Assembly (NCBI GenBank): GCA_031969655.1
Contig: DALYJX010000001.1
Span: forward strand, 154,179-218,178
Source: Microseira sp003486305
GTDB taxonomy: Bacteria > Cyanobacteriota > Cyanobacteriia > Cyanobacteriales > Aerosakkonemataceae
Length of the DNA: 64,000 bases
Reading direction: 5' to 3'
The translations under genes were made by a program, and so were the position numbers. The notes beneath the pieces are model-generated. The model saw only the letters and a program-made list of their open reading frames with translations, was not told the DNA's origin and ran no database searches. Shown piece by piece: positions 50,687 through 59,779 of the stretch (position 1 is its first letter; each line of letters opens with the position of its first letter).

Positions 50687-51697
50687 ATGAGCAAAAAATT
50701 ATTTCCCAATTTCAATTTAGCATATAAGAAAATTTTACACGATTTAAGTACAAAAGGGACTGAAGTAAATTCCACAACCGATCCTATGTCAATCGGTTCA
50801 ACATTTGGAAATAAAGCCAGAAAAACTAAGGAAATTATTGGTTACTCGTTTGCAATTGAATATCCCTACGATCGATCTATTTTTCTGGAATCAAGACCAA
50901 TCAATTTACCTTTTGCAATAGCAAACTGTATTTGGACAATAGCTGGTTCAAATAGCTTAGAGTTTATTAATTTTTATAATGATAGAGGGAAACAGTTTTC
51001 TGATGATCAACTAACTCTCTATGGCGCTCATGGAAAAAGATTATTTGATCCAAATGGAATTAATCAAATTGAAGCTATTATCAACCGCTTAAAAACAGAT
51101 CCTTACTCTCGTAGAACCGTCGCTGCAATATATCAACCAAATGACAATCAAGTAGTTTCCAGAGATATTCCATGTCCGATAGCAATTCAATTTTTTCAAA
51201 GGGATGGTAAACTGCATACTATTACATACATGAGATCGCAATCAGCAGCAATGGTTCTTCCCTATGATGTTTTCGTTTTTACTTTTCTCCAAGAAGTGTT
51301 AGCTGTAGAATTAGGACTCAGTTTAGGGACTTATCATCATGTAAGTGGCTCATTACACTATTACCTTGATGAACAAGAATTAGTGCATAGAGTTCTTAAT
51401 GAAAATAGCATATCAAATTCTAATATTTACATTTCTGCCCCTCAAATGCCAAAAACAATAAGCCCGTTACAAATGATTAGCACTATATTTAACTGTGAAG
51501 AAGAAATCCGTATTAAAATTAAACATAGCTCAGATAAATGCAATTTAAATTTACCAGATATACCCAATTACTGGAAGGAGGTACTATTAATATTAGTTAT
51601 AGCTAACCTAACTAAGATAGGAGGAGATATTAAGTCATATCTCTCATATCTGCCTGAATATTACTCAAGACACTTTTGTAAATTAAGTGAGGAATAA
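50687..51697 (+). CDS. Thymidylate-synthase-family protein with cytosine-type Asp (putative (d)CMP hydroxymethylase or methylase)
   Basis: 336 residues. Family motifs: S-R-R-T-V-A-A-I-Y-Q, the nucleophile Cys163 in D-I-P-C-P-I-A-I-Q-F, R-S-Q-S-A-A-M-V-L-P-Y-D-V-F, and S-G-S-L-H-Y-Y. The residue 31 after the Cys, Asn177 in E. coli thymidylate synthase, is Asp194 here. That same Asn-to-Asp change, at the same spacing, marks T4 dCMP hydroxymethylase and switches base preference from uracil to cytosine. The protein should therefore add a one-carbon unit to C5 of a cytosine nucleotide using methylene-tetrahydrofolate. CMP-hydroxymethylase MilA of mildiomycin synthesis is a relative. It is the key enzyme of the operon. 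Confidence 0.87.
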   Translation: MSKKLFPNFNLAYKKILHDLSTKGTEVNSTTDPMSIGSTFGNKARKTKEIIGYSFAIEYPYDRSIFLESRPINLPFAIANCIWTIAGSNSLEFINFYNDRGKQFSDDQLTLYGAHGKRLFDPNGINQIEAIINRLKTDPYSRRTVAAIYQPNDNQVVSRDIPCPIAIQFFQRDGKLHTITYMRSQSAAMVLPYDVFVFTFLQEVLAVELGLSLGTYHHVSGSLHYYLDEQELVHRVLNENSISNSNIYISAPQMPKTISPLQMISTIFNCEEEIRIKIKHSSDKCNLNLPDIPNYWKEVLLILVIANLTKIGGDIKSYLSYLPEYYSRHFCKLSEE

Positions 51698-51700
51698 TCT

Positions 51701-52492
51701 ATGCTTTATAAGCAACTAAACTTATTTGAAAATTCCAATTCAGTTAAAAAGACACCTTTAGAAATAATATCTGCTGTAAGGAAACTCCGAGAATATCATG
51801 CACTAGGTCTTCTTGGTGGAGAGAAAATGCCTGAAGATGCAAATCCTGGCTTAGATAATTCATCAAAGGATAATTTCCACTACTTTACTTTACCAATGGC
51901 ATTGAATTATCAGCGTAACTCTTACAAATTATGGGAGGCTGCTCTTACTACTTATGAAGATCCAGAAACACATTTTGTATTCATACCAGAGCAAGTCGTA
52001 GTAGTTTCTGAAGAAAAGCTTCGTGTAGCTCTCGTTAAACATAAGGTTGCTCTCCAACCAAATCGACACAGTAATATATGGCGGACAATCTCTGAAACTT
52101 TAGTAAAACATTACCAAGGGGATGTAAGAAATTTATTTACTGCTAATGATAATAGCATTGATTTAATTCTTAAAGAAGTACAACTTAACCGAAAGAAAGA
52201 GTTTCCATATCTAAGTGGTCAAAAGATAGCTAATTACTGGCTATATGTGATTTCACAATATACAAATTTAAAACTAAAAAATAAAGATTGTCTTTCAATC
52301 GCTCCAGATACTCATGTAATTCAAGCCAGTATTATGCTCGGAGTTATTGAAGAAAGTGACGACCATAACGCAATTCGATCAAAAGTAGCTATTGCATGGC
52401 AAGAAATCCTTTCTGGTACTGAGTTATGTCCTATTGATATCCACACACCTCTTTGGTTGTGGAGTAGAAGAAATTTTCAACCAGATATCTAG
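51701..52492 (+). CDS. HhH-GPD-like N-glycosylase homologue
   Basis: 263 residues. The central region resembles helix-hairpin-helix DNA glycosylases: F-P-Y-L-S-G-Q-K-I-A-N-Y-W-L (hairpin with the conserved Lys position), then S-I-A-P-D-T-H-V-I-Q-A-S-I-M-L-G-V-I, with the catalytic-Asp context D-T-H-V. A P-I-D-I-H-T-P-L-W-L-W-S-R-R end follows. It starts 3 bp after the thymidylate-synthase-like gene, with GAGG upstream. In modified-pyrimidine pathways a glycosylase can release the altered base, as MilB does for hydroxymethyl-CMP (by an unrelated fold). A DNA-repair or DNA-editing role is the alternative. Confidence 0.6.
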   Translation: MLYKQLNLFENSNSVKKTPLEIISAVRKLREYHALGLLGGEKMPEDANPGLDNSSKDNFHYFTLPMALNYQRNSYKLWEAALTTYEDPETHFVFIPEQVVVVSEEKLRVALVKHKVALQPNRHSNIWRTISETLVKHYQGDVRNLFTANDNSIDLILKEVQLNRKKEFPYLSGQKIANYWLYVISQYTNLKLKNKDCLSIAPDTHVIQASIMLGVIEESDDHNAIRSKVAIAWQEILSGTELCPIDIHTPLWLWSRRNFQPDI

Positions 52493-52518
52493 CTCAAAAG
52501 AGGATTATATTGGCTATT

Positions 52519-53127
52519 ATGAAGATAATTATTGGCACAAAAAATTCTGCCAAATTCAATAGATATAAGACTATTCTAAGCCAAATGCCAAACTTAGAGG
52601 TTTTATCTCTAAAAGATATCCATATAACACTGCCCATTATTCCAGAGGATGGAATGACAGCTGAAGAGAATGCTTCTAAAAAAGCCAGGGCATACGCTAA
52701 ATATACTGGATTATCGACATTAAGCGTGGACGAAGCACTATATATAGGTGGCCTCTCACCAGAACAACAGCCAGGAACCAATGTTAGGCGTTACAAGGGA
52801 AAGGAATTAACTGACGATGAAATGTTAAATCTTTACTTAGGGATAATAAAAGACATTCCACCGGAAAAACGAACTGCAACATGGATATTCGCCATCTGTT
52901 TAGTACTACCAAATGGGCAAGAGTTTTCCGAAAAAGTAGAATTATACGAAAAACTTTCAGAACATCCTAGCCTACCAATCATTCCTGGCTATCCATTGAG
53001 TTCCCTTATCTATAGCCCTGTTATAGGAAAAATATATCGAGATTTTACACCTGAAGAGGAAAGCAAGCGTCTTCGTCCTATTTATAAGAAAGTAAGTAAA
53101 ATCATTCAGGCTGCTAAGTGTCTTTAA
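52519..53127 (+). CDS. HAM1/RdgB-like non-canonical NTP pyrophosphatase
   Basis: 202 residues from the ATG at 52519 (a TTG at 52510 is possible). I-G-T-K-N-S-A-K-F at the start, P-E-D-G-M-T-A-E-E-N-A-S-K-K-A-R and L-S-V-D-E-A-L-Y-I-G-G-L follow the order of ITPase-family motifs, though the usual D-D-S-G-L is changed to V-D-E-A-L. It ends the operon. The family hydrolyses abnormal nucleoside triphosphates to monophosphates; here it may clear or process the unusual nucleotide made by its neighbours. Confidence 0.8.
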   Translation: MKIIIGTKNSAKFNRYKTILSQMPNLEVLSLKDIHITLPIIPEDGMTAEENASKKARAYAKYTGLSTLSVDEALYIGGLSPEQQPGTNVRRYKGKELTDDEMLNLYLGIIKDIPPEKRTATWIFAICLVLPNGQEFSEKVELYEKLSEHPSLPIIPGYPLSSLIYSPVIGKIYRDFTPEEESKRLRPIYKKVSKIIQAAKCL

Positions 53128-53314
53128 AGAAAGCCCTAATTTATAACCTTGTGAATTGGGCAAATAACTTTATTGTTTGCTGTGACTTTACCGAAAAGTT
53201 GACCAAACCTGGAACCAGAAGTTGGACAACTGTCGTAACATAGAATTAAGAAAAAGCCAGTCAGCTAAAAATAGAATCTAGTGTTGTAGTTGTTGAACCA
53301 CAGATTTTCGATGG

Positions 53315-53341
53315 AGAAGTTGGACAAATTGGCCAACTTCT
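53315..53341. repeat. Inverted repeat with nearby direct copy
   Basis: AGAAGTTGG (53315-53323) and CCAACTTCT (53333-53341) with a 9-base spacer; AGAAGTTGGACAA also occurs at about 53218. It lies between the ends of two converging operons (234-bp gap), a place where a terminator or centromere might sit. Confidence 0.55.
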
Positions 53342-53361
53342 GAGTAAAGTCACACTTGCGT

Positions 53362-54045
53362 TTAATCCTTAAATTTTCGTCTCTCTATAGACTCAACCCA
53401 AATTGTACAAAATCCTTCTGTAGCTGGCCTTCCCGCCACTTCCAGAGTCACCCCCAAACGCTTGACATCTTTTTTACATTCTAAATTAGTCAGACTATCC
53501 GAATTCCACTTGATCAAATTCCGAGCAAACTTCCCCTCAGCGCTAGTCGCCCACCGCAAAGCCTCCGCCTGCTCCTGAGTCAGATGAACTGGTTTCCCCG
53601 GTGCAAACCCTCCTTGCGACCAAAGCAAACCCATCCATCCCATCAAAGCACCCACACCCAACGTCGTCAATAGCACACCCGCCGCCACCACCAAAGAACG
53701 CACAGATATCGCCACTTTTGTCAATTCCGTCTGACGCACCAGAGAATTAACCGCCTCAGCAATCTGCCCCTCTTGCTTCTCCACCGCCACTCGTTCGTAA
53801 GTCGCCAGCGTCTTATTAATCCGCCCCACCCACCGAGTAAACGCCAACTCAAAATCTTCTGGTTTCGGACTTTCTTGAATCAGCACTTCCAATCGCCCCG
53901 TAGCCAATAAAATCAGGAATATCGGATCAGTTGGCTCAATTTTCCCCTTAAAAGCCAACTCCAAAACCTTTCGCCTATATTCCTCAGATTGACCCTCCAG
54001 GGCAATATCCAGCAAAGATTTAGTATCAACAGCACCATAGCTCAC
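53362..54045 (-). CDS. Membrane-associated protein of the actin-like segregation operon (DUF6753-like)
   Basis: 227 residues. The middle has one hydrophobic segment (S-L-V-V-A-A-G-V-L-L-T-T-L-G-V-G-A-L-M-G-W); the part before is helical and charged, and the end is rich in aromatic and basic residues. It overlaps the ATPase gene upstream by 4 bp, the last of four coupled leftward genes. The DUF6753 assignment is tentative. Confidence 0.55.
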   Translation of the reverse strand: MSYGAVDTKSLLDIALEGQSEEYRRKVLELAFKGKIEPTDPIFLILLATGRLEVLIQESPKPEDFELAFTRWVGRINKTLATYERVAVEKQEGQIAEAVNSLVRQTELTKVAISVRSLVVAAGVLLTTLGVGALMGWMGLLWSQGGFAPGKPVHLTQEQAEALRWATSAEGKFARNLIKWNSDSLTNLECKKDVKRLGVTLEVAGRPATEGFCTIWVESIERRKFKD

Positions 54046-54800
54046 GGTAACATCCCCGTAGTTTCAAACGCCTCGTAAGCTGACAAAATAAACGACTTAA
54101 TCCGTTGTCGTCCCAACACCCCAAATTCTTGACTATTCCTTGCCAATTCAAACGTGATTCCCCTGGCATCAATCGCATTCCTTTCCCGCGAATAAAACTT
54201 GGGAAAATCAATCACCTTCACCTCGTATTTTTTAATCGCATTCTGCACTTCCTCCATCTCTTCCACCGAACTCCAATCATCCTCCAACCCGCAATTACGA
54301 ACTAAAACGTGAGCAATCCTCTTTTCAAAATGCTGCACCGACTTCAAAAATAACTGCACGCTATCGTAACCGCCCGTGCAAACAAACCACTTACAAAAGC
54401 TAATTCGTGACTGTTTACCCAACTCAATCAAATTATTCTTTTCAATCCAATTCGTCACCAACGGATAAACCTGAGCGGGTAAATTCACAATCACGCTATT
54501 CTCAAACGCCCACTCAAAAATTTTGTCAGCCTCGAAAAACTTCTTCTCATCCTCACTAAAAAGCGCCTCGCGACAGACACTTTCATAAATCCGAGACACA
54601 TCCGGGTTAGACCTATCCGCATCTACAGCCAAAAAAGGATATTTCTTATCCATAAAATACTGAATCAAAACCCTAGCAAACAAACTCTTGCCCACACCTC
54701 CCTTCTCCCCATCAATTAAATGAATCTTAGTTGGGTGTTTTTCAATACTTTCCAATCCATTGTCGCCCAAACGATTGGGGGTTTCTACAATTGCTCCCAT
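54042..54800 (-). CDS. ParA/MinD-superfamily P-loop ATPase
   Basis: 252 residues. G-E-K-G-G-V-G-K-S is a complete deviant Walker A motif, with signature Lys, and A-V-D-A-D-R-S-N-P the A' motif. The remainder departs from ParA and resembles ATPases called MobD-like or StbB-like on plasmids. It starts 168 bp after the 151-residue gene ends in the same direction, and it overlaps the following membrane-protein gene by 4 bp. Roles in plasmid stability or transfer are likely. Confidence 0.78.
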   Translation of the reverse strand: MGAIVETPNRLGDNGLESIEKHPTKIHLIDGEKGGVGKSLFARVLIQYFMDKKYPFLAVDADRSNPDVSRIYESVCREALFSEDEKKFFEADKIFEWAFENSVIVNLPAQVYPLVTNWIEKNNLIELGKQSRISFCKWFVCTGGYDSVQLFLKSVQHFEKRIAHVLVRNCGLEDDWSSVEEMEEVQNAIKKYEVKVIDFPKFYSRERNAIDARGITFELARNSQEFGVLGRQRIKSFILSAYEAFETTGMLP

Positions 54801-54968
54801 TGATGATTCTCCCGATTTTTCAGCTTCTTCCGTAACAGAATCTGCCAGTTATACTTGATATTTCGTTTTCCTAGTCCTACTTGCCATGTTGCCACACCAT
54901 AAACTTCATTTCCGCAAACAATAGCTTGCCTGCAATGCTACAGACATGCTAAAATTATTGATCGAGCA

Positions 54969-55424
54969 TCACGAAAAACCAGAATCATCAAACTCTTCAC
55001 CACCAACTAATTCAAACAATTCATCCGTAGTCAAACTGTTCTGAAAATTGCTAAAATCCGCATCCGCACCATTTTCAACAGTTGCATTTTTTACATGCAA
55101 AGGTAACGTTCTAGGAATAGGTGCTTCCCGGTAAAAATTCGAGGGATAATCAATCCCCGCTTGGTCGCACAAATACAAAGCGTGCTTCTCCAATGCGTAC
55201 ACCGCCTTCCTGAACATTCGTTCCAACAAAACCGGATCGATATCCCCTTTTTCTTGATAAGCTAATGCCAGCCAGTAAGCCCGTAAAGGCTGGAGAATCA
55301 TTTCTCTGGGAGGCATGAAAACATTGCGTTTAATGTAGGACATTAACACTCCATCAGCCGTATTTTTTGATGGCTGATACCGCCAAAGAAAATCAACCTT
55401 TCCTTCTTTATCCACGACTACCAA
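54969..55424 (-). CDS. Small protein downstream of the actin-like gene (ParR-like candidate)
   Basis: 151 residues. The N-terminal half contains helices with R-A-Y-W-L-A-L-A-Y-Q and R-M-F-R-K-A-V-Y-A-L-E; the end is acidic and Phe-rich (E-L-F-E-L-V-G-G-E-E-F-D-D), like the C-terminal tails by which ParR binds ParM. It overlaps the actin-like gene by 17 bp. By size, position and acidic tail it is a candidate adaptor, but no ribbon-helix-helix was confirmed. Confidence 0.55.
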   Translation of the reverse strand: MVVVDKEGKVDFLWRYQPSKNTADGVLMSYIKRNVFMPPREMILQPLRAYWLALAYQEKGDIDPVLLERMFRKAVYALEKHALYLCDQAGIDYPSNFYREAPIPRTLPLHVKNATVENGADADFSNFQNSLTTDELFELVGGEEFDDSGFS

Positions 55425-56589
55425 CCTCCTGCAAACTAGACTCTTCTGGCAACGAATCCGCTGATTTAGAACGATTTGAATTGAACTGCTTCTTCAAAGC
55501 ACCCCTAAAGTAGGAAAACATCCCATAAACGTCGCTCAGCCGATACCCAAACCCCTGCTTATCCAAAACAGGCGGAATAGAAATATCCGCATTCCAAATA
55601 ATCGGGAGGCGGTCATAATATTCATTTAATTCCTTTTTCAGATAATCAGCCGTCCCCCCACAAAACACCAACTCATCGCAATCCGACGGCAAGTTTTCAT
55701 CCAGCCAACTGGTAAGACTCCGCACGTATTCAGGACGCGCCTCCTTAATCGCCGCGATGATTTGCTGCACTTCCTCCGCCCGTCCCTCCCTGGTAGTGCT
55801 GCGGGCTAATCGGATCAAAGGTGCCGCCTTAAACTCAGCCCCCGCTGCTACAATTGCCGGAGTCAATCGTTCCGCAGTCTGCCCCGAAGTCTTAGCGATC
55901 GCCTTCTCCACCATCCGAATGAAGCCCAAATCGCTCATTTTTCCGGGTCTAACATCCCCCCGTTGCACCACCAACAGACTGGCATTGCGGTAGCCTATCA
56001 TTGCGATCGCACACACCCGCTCTTTCATCGCCGAGCCAACTTTCTTGTTGTGCATCAAATAAATGCCACCACCCTCCGGCTTGCAGTTGAACGCCAACAA
56101 CTCCACACTCATGGAACCCGTGGGAGTCTGATAATCCGCCAAAGCCTCGCGCAGCACGCGCTCAAACCTGCCTCGGTCTTCATATTCTCCCGGTGGTAGT
56201 AGGACTGCGATCGCAGCTGTAAAATTTGCGGGTAACTTCAATTTTTCCTTAATCACCCACAAAGCAGCCAAAGTTTTGTGCAGCGCCCTCTCGTACTTCA
56301 GTTCCGATAACCCCGCATGAGCGTGAAACCTCTGTCTCGCCAAATACCCGACCGCCCGATAATCGTTCCTAAAAGCAACCCAAGCAGTATTCTGCGGATC
56401 GGCTGACCCCAACTGATCTCTGGCATAAGCTAAAATCGACTCTCGCGGTACGGATGCAACTTCCGGTTCCATGCACAGAAGCCGCACTTGCTTGTCTAAG
56501 CCCGTAAAGATAATCTTGGTAATCGACCCTCCATAATCAAATACCGCCGTCACATCAGGCCCTTGGGCGTTTGTAGTACTTTTACTCAT
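55408..56589 (-). CDS. Actin-like ATPase (ParM/Alp type)
   Basis: 393 residues from the ATG at 56589 (M-S-K-S-T-T-N); an earlier in-frame start at 56664 lacks support. F-D-Y-G-G-S-I-T-K-I is the first phosphate loop, G-Y-R-N-A-S-L-L-V the second, and L-V-F-C-G-G-T-A-D-Y-L-K the adenosine region; the order is that of actin-fold plasmid segregation proteins. It heads a four-gene leftward operon with a small acidic-tailed protein, a ParA-superfamily ATPase and a membrane protein. It probably forms filaments that move plasmid copies. The replicon thus has two segregation systems. Confidence 0.83.
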   Translation of the reverse strand: MSKSTTNAQGPDVTAVFDYGGSITKIIFTGLDKQVRLLCMEPEVASVPRESILAYARDQLGSADPQNTAWVAFRNDYRAVGYLARQRFHAHAGLSELKYERALHKTLAALWVIKEKLKLPANFTAAIAVLLPPGEYEDRGRFERVLREALADYQTPTGSMSVELLAFNCKPEGGGIYLMHNKKVGSAMKERVCAIAMIGYRNASLLVVQRGDVRPGKMSDLGFIRMVEKAIAKTSGQTAERLTPAIVAAGAEFKAAPLIRLARSTTREGRAEEVQQIIAAIKEARPEYVRSLTSWLDENLPSDCDELVFCGGTADYLKKELNEYYDRLPIIWNADISIPPVLDKQGFGYRLSDVYGMFSYFRGALKKQFNSNRSKSADSLPEESSLQEVGSRG

Positions 56590-56908
56590 GTCACAACTTT
56601 TTAACTGAGGTGCAAGGAAAGCAACGTGCAGAAATCCCCTCGCCAATGCGAATTCCAACCTCAAAAAAGTTTGGAAAATCGCGACAATTGGGAAATCGAA
56701 CGCACTTATTACTTCTTACCCCTGCTCAAACCTCTCCTCCCTCAACCGATTGTCCGAATCCCACAACGCGCAAAATCGAACTTTTGACGTAGGATGTTCC
56801 TGCACTTCCGACAGCAAGCCATGTCCAGCGTGCGTACAAGCAACGAAAACACCCAACAGAGGGGATGGAATTTTTTTGGCGATCGCAAGAATGTCATGCT
56901 GCCCTCGT

Positions 56909-56926
56909 AATGGAAAATTTTCCATT
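56909..56926. repeat. 18-bp perfect palindrome, copy 1
   Basis: AATGGAAAATTTTCCATT within the 647-bp gap between the actin-like and dynamin-like genes; preceded by CCCTCGT, which also precedes copy 2. No gene in this gap was supported. Confidence 0.8.
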
Positions 56927-56955
56927 GCGCCATGCTGCTGCCAGTCCACCCTCGT

Positions 56956-56973
56956 AATGGAAAATTTTCCATT
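56956..56973. repeat. 18-bp perfect palindrome, copy 2
   Basis: The same AATGGAAAATTTTCCATT, 47 bp after copy 1, followed by GGACTC, which in copy 3 appears on the other side. Confidence 0.8.
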
Positions 56974-57236
56974 GGACTCAAAGCTGATCGCGAATGGCGA
57001 ATTTCTTCAAAACAGATAATTTTTGTAGCAAAGGCTACTGCATTGCTGCTCGCATTCCTGAGCAAGAGTTTGGCGTAGTCTCCAATACAGTCGATAGTGA
57101 GACACTACTGAGTGATAATGAATATGAGCGATCGCTTTGTAATTTTATTGCCATTTCCCTGCTTGAATCACGATTGAAGCCAAGAAAGAGCGCGAAATAA
57201 CTCACCCAGCACCAGAAAACACCAACTAAAAACCCT

Positions 57237-59651
57237 ATGACTTCTCAAGCCACCAACCCAAATGTCCAAGACCTGCAAAGACGGGTGATTGCCTTGTTAC
57301 AAGAAGTTAACACTCTGATGAGTCGCGCTAGCAAAGAACTTCAGTCTGAGGATAGCTCAGAAAACAAGTACCAGATATATCAACAGGAAATTGAGAAGGA
57401 AATTGGTAGAGTCAAAGACCTAAAGCTCAGAATGGCTATTGCCGCACCGATGAATGCTGGCAAATCCAAAATTATTAATGCCATTATTGGTCAAGAACTC
57501 TTGCCAAGTTCTGCTACAGCGATGACAACGCTGCCAACTGAGATTGTATTGAAAGAAAACGTAGCAGAGCCGATTTTAAAACTTAGTCCTAGAATTTGTG
57601 AAGCATTTAAGAAAGCATTGGCAGCTATCAGGCAGACAATTGAGCAGCAAGGGATGGAAGAAGTTCTGAAGCATACTGGTGAATATCCACATTTAGCCAG
57701 TTTACTGCAAAAAATCCACAGCCACAGTAAGATTGATTTTGGAAGTTCAGCAGAAACCTCTGGCAGTAAGAATATCAACAATATCTTGACGGAGTTGAAT
57801 CATATTATCCGTCTTTGCAACATTCTGGCAGTATCTCAAGATCGAGATCCTCTCCAGTTGCTCAATGACGATGACATTCCATCTATCGAAACTCCTTTTT
57901 TCAGAACACAGCAAAATCAGCAACTAGAGAAGCTAGGTAATCTTATAATTGTTGATACGCCAGGGCCAAGTGAAGCCGGAGTCAGCGAAAAACTAGAAAT
58001 TGTAGTTTCCAAGCAACTTAATCGTAGCCAATTGGTGCTACTTGTCCTTAATTTTACTGAGCTGAGGGCTGAAGCAGCTGAAAAAATTAAAGCAGAAGTT
58101 CAAAAAGTTATCAGAACAAGAAGTCAAGATAGCTTATATGTTTTAGTTAATAAGATTGATCAACGTCGTGAGGGCGACATAAATACCGAAGAGGTAAAAC
58201 AATTTGTTGTACATAACCTCAAACTGGCAAACACAAACCGCGTATTTGAAGTTTCTGCTAGGCAAGCATTCTGCGCTAACGATTTTCTCCGTCAATCATT
58301 TCTCAGTAGTCAAGATGTTAAAGACTCTGAAGCAGCCCAAGCATTAGCTAGAGAACTATGGGCTGTTGGTTGGAAGCGTAGGCTAAATAGTGCAACTGTA
58401 GATGAATTGCAAGAAATATCACTAGAGCTTTGGGATGAATCAAAGTTTGCACCTTTTCTGGAAGAAGCAATTAATGTAATCTTGCTACAAGTTGCCCCCC
58501 GCTGCATGGAGTTTGCATTGAATCGTTGTCTTATTCAGCTAGATCATTTGTGTAATAAGGCAAAAAATCACCTAAGTTACATTAATAGTAAGGCTGAAAA
58601 GCTCCAGCAAGCCATTGGCGATCTTAACAAAGAGCTTTCTAGCCTAACTGCTTGCCGTAGCAGTCTAGATGAAGAGGTTGCCCAAACAAAAAAGCAAATA
58701 AACAAAACCATAAATGCAAGCCTAGAAAAGCTCCAACAAGACGTAAAAAAAGAACTTGACAAACTCTTTAGCGATTATCTTTTGGATTCTCTTAGAAGAT
58801 TCTTTACCAATATCTTGAACAGCTTCAACAGAGATAAAAATGAATTTGAATTTGAGAGTAAGCAAGATGCCAAGTTATTCGCTGAACAAATAGCGACTTT
58901 GGCGAAGCAAATTATTGAAAGTCAATTAAGTGTTGCCTGTAAAAAGACCGAAGAACAGACTGAAGTCAGTATTCAAGAGTTATCTAAGTTACTAGATAAT
59001 CGAACTAAGCCTATTATTGAACGCGCTCAAGAGCGGTTAAAAAGAGATTTTGATGTTACTTTTAAGCCAGATATACTCAAGCTAGTTGATATTTACATAG
59101 AAGTGAATACCCCTGAACTTGAATTCAGAGGATATGGATTATCTGATTTACTCGCAGCATTGTTAGAAAAAGAATTTGGTAATTTGTTTGTGCAGTTTGC
59201 CGCTGGCTTAGTGGCAATGGTAGCTAACAATCCGATACTGAGGGCAATTTATGGTGCAGTTAGCACGGTTTTTGGCTGGTTCGGTGTGAACTTAGACAAA
59301 ATTGTATATAAAGAACGATATACAGTTAACATAATCCTTTTCCAGGCTGAAGTAGTTAAATTATTTGATAATAAAATCGAAGAAATTAAAAACCAAGCTA
59401 ATAAATTGATTCAACAATCATTTGATGAACAACTTCAAATGTACTTTAATGGTCTAGATTCTATTCTAGGTGATTATAGGAAGGATTTGGAGCAATCACT
59501 AAAAGCTCAAGCTTTACCTTTAGAAAAACAGGAAGAATTAAAGCGATCGCTTGAATCATTTTCAGTAGGTAATGATAAATTACAAATTGATAATCTTAAA
59601 GATAATGCTACTGATCTTCTGAATCAAACAAAAAAATTAATAGCAAACTGA
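57237..59651 (+). CDS. Dynamin-like GTPase
   Basis: 804 residues. GTPase motifs: G1 A-P-M-N-A-G-K-S-K, G2 Thr in A-M-T-T-L-P-T, G3 D-T-P-G-P-S-E-A-G and G4 N-K-I-D. A long helical region follows (about 390-640, strongly coiled-coil), then a hydrophobic paddle-like segment (about 655-685: L-F-V-Q-F-A-A-G-L-V-A-M-V-A-N-N) and a final helical part. This is the layout of bacterial dynamin-like proteins, which bind and reshape membranes. Some take part in stress or phage defence. It stands alone, without a second dynamin partner. RBS not obvious. Confidence 0.87.
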   Translation: MTSQATNPNVQDLQRRVIALLQEVNTLMSRASKELQSEDSSENKYQIYQQEIEKEIGRVKDLKLRMAIAAPMNAGKSKIINAIIGQELLPSSATAMTTLPTEIVLKENVAEPILKLSPRICEAFKKALAAIRQTIEQQGMEEVLKHTGEYPHLASLLQKIHSHSKIDFGSSAETSGSKNINNILTELNHIIRLCNILAVSQDRDPLQLLNDDDIPSIETPFFRTQQNQQLEKLGNLIIVDTPGPSEAGVSEKLEIVVSKQLNRSQLVLLVLNFTELRAEAAEKIKAEVQKVIRTRSQDSLYVLVNKIDQRREGDINTEEVKQFVVHNLKLANTNRVFEVSARQAFCANDFLRQSFLSSQDVKDSEAAQALARELWAVGWKRRLNSATVDELQEISLELWDESKFAPFLEEAINVILLQVAPRCMEFALNRCLIQLDHLCNKAKNHLSYINSKAEKLQQAIGDLNKELSSLTACRSSLDEEVAQTKKQINKTINASLEKLQQDVKKELDKLFSDYLLDSLRRFFTNILNSFNRDKNEFEFESKQDAKLFAEQIATLAKQIIESQLSVACKKTEEQTEVSIQELSKLLDNRTKPIIERAQERLKRDFDVTFKPDILKLVDIYIEVNTPELEFRGYGLSDLLAALLEKEFGNLFVQFAAGLVAMVANNPILRAIYGAVSTVFGWFGVNLDKIVYKERYTVNIILFQAEVVKLFDNKIEEIKNQANKLIQQSFDEQLQMYFNGLDSILGDYRKDLEQSLKAQALPLEKQEELKRSLESFSVGNDKLQIDNLKDNATDLLNQTKKLIAN

Positions 59652-59779
59652 GAAGCCCTAAGAACAAGGCTAGATGATGGTTTTGCTTAAGTAGCCCAAA
59701 ATTAGCATACCTGATATGAGCGGCAAAAGATACCGACTGCAATAAAGACGGGATTGGATGCAAAGCTAAGTACAAAATT

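Noticed and set aside
56742..57065. Leftward frames repeating M-E-N-F-P-L-R-G
   Set aside because: The repeated peptide is simply the translation of the two palindromes; no ribosome sites or family match.
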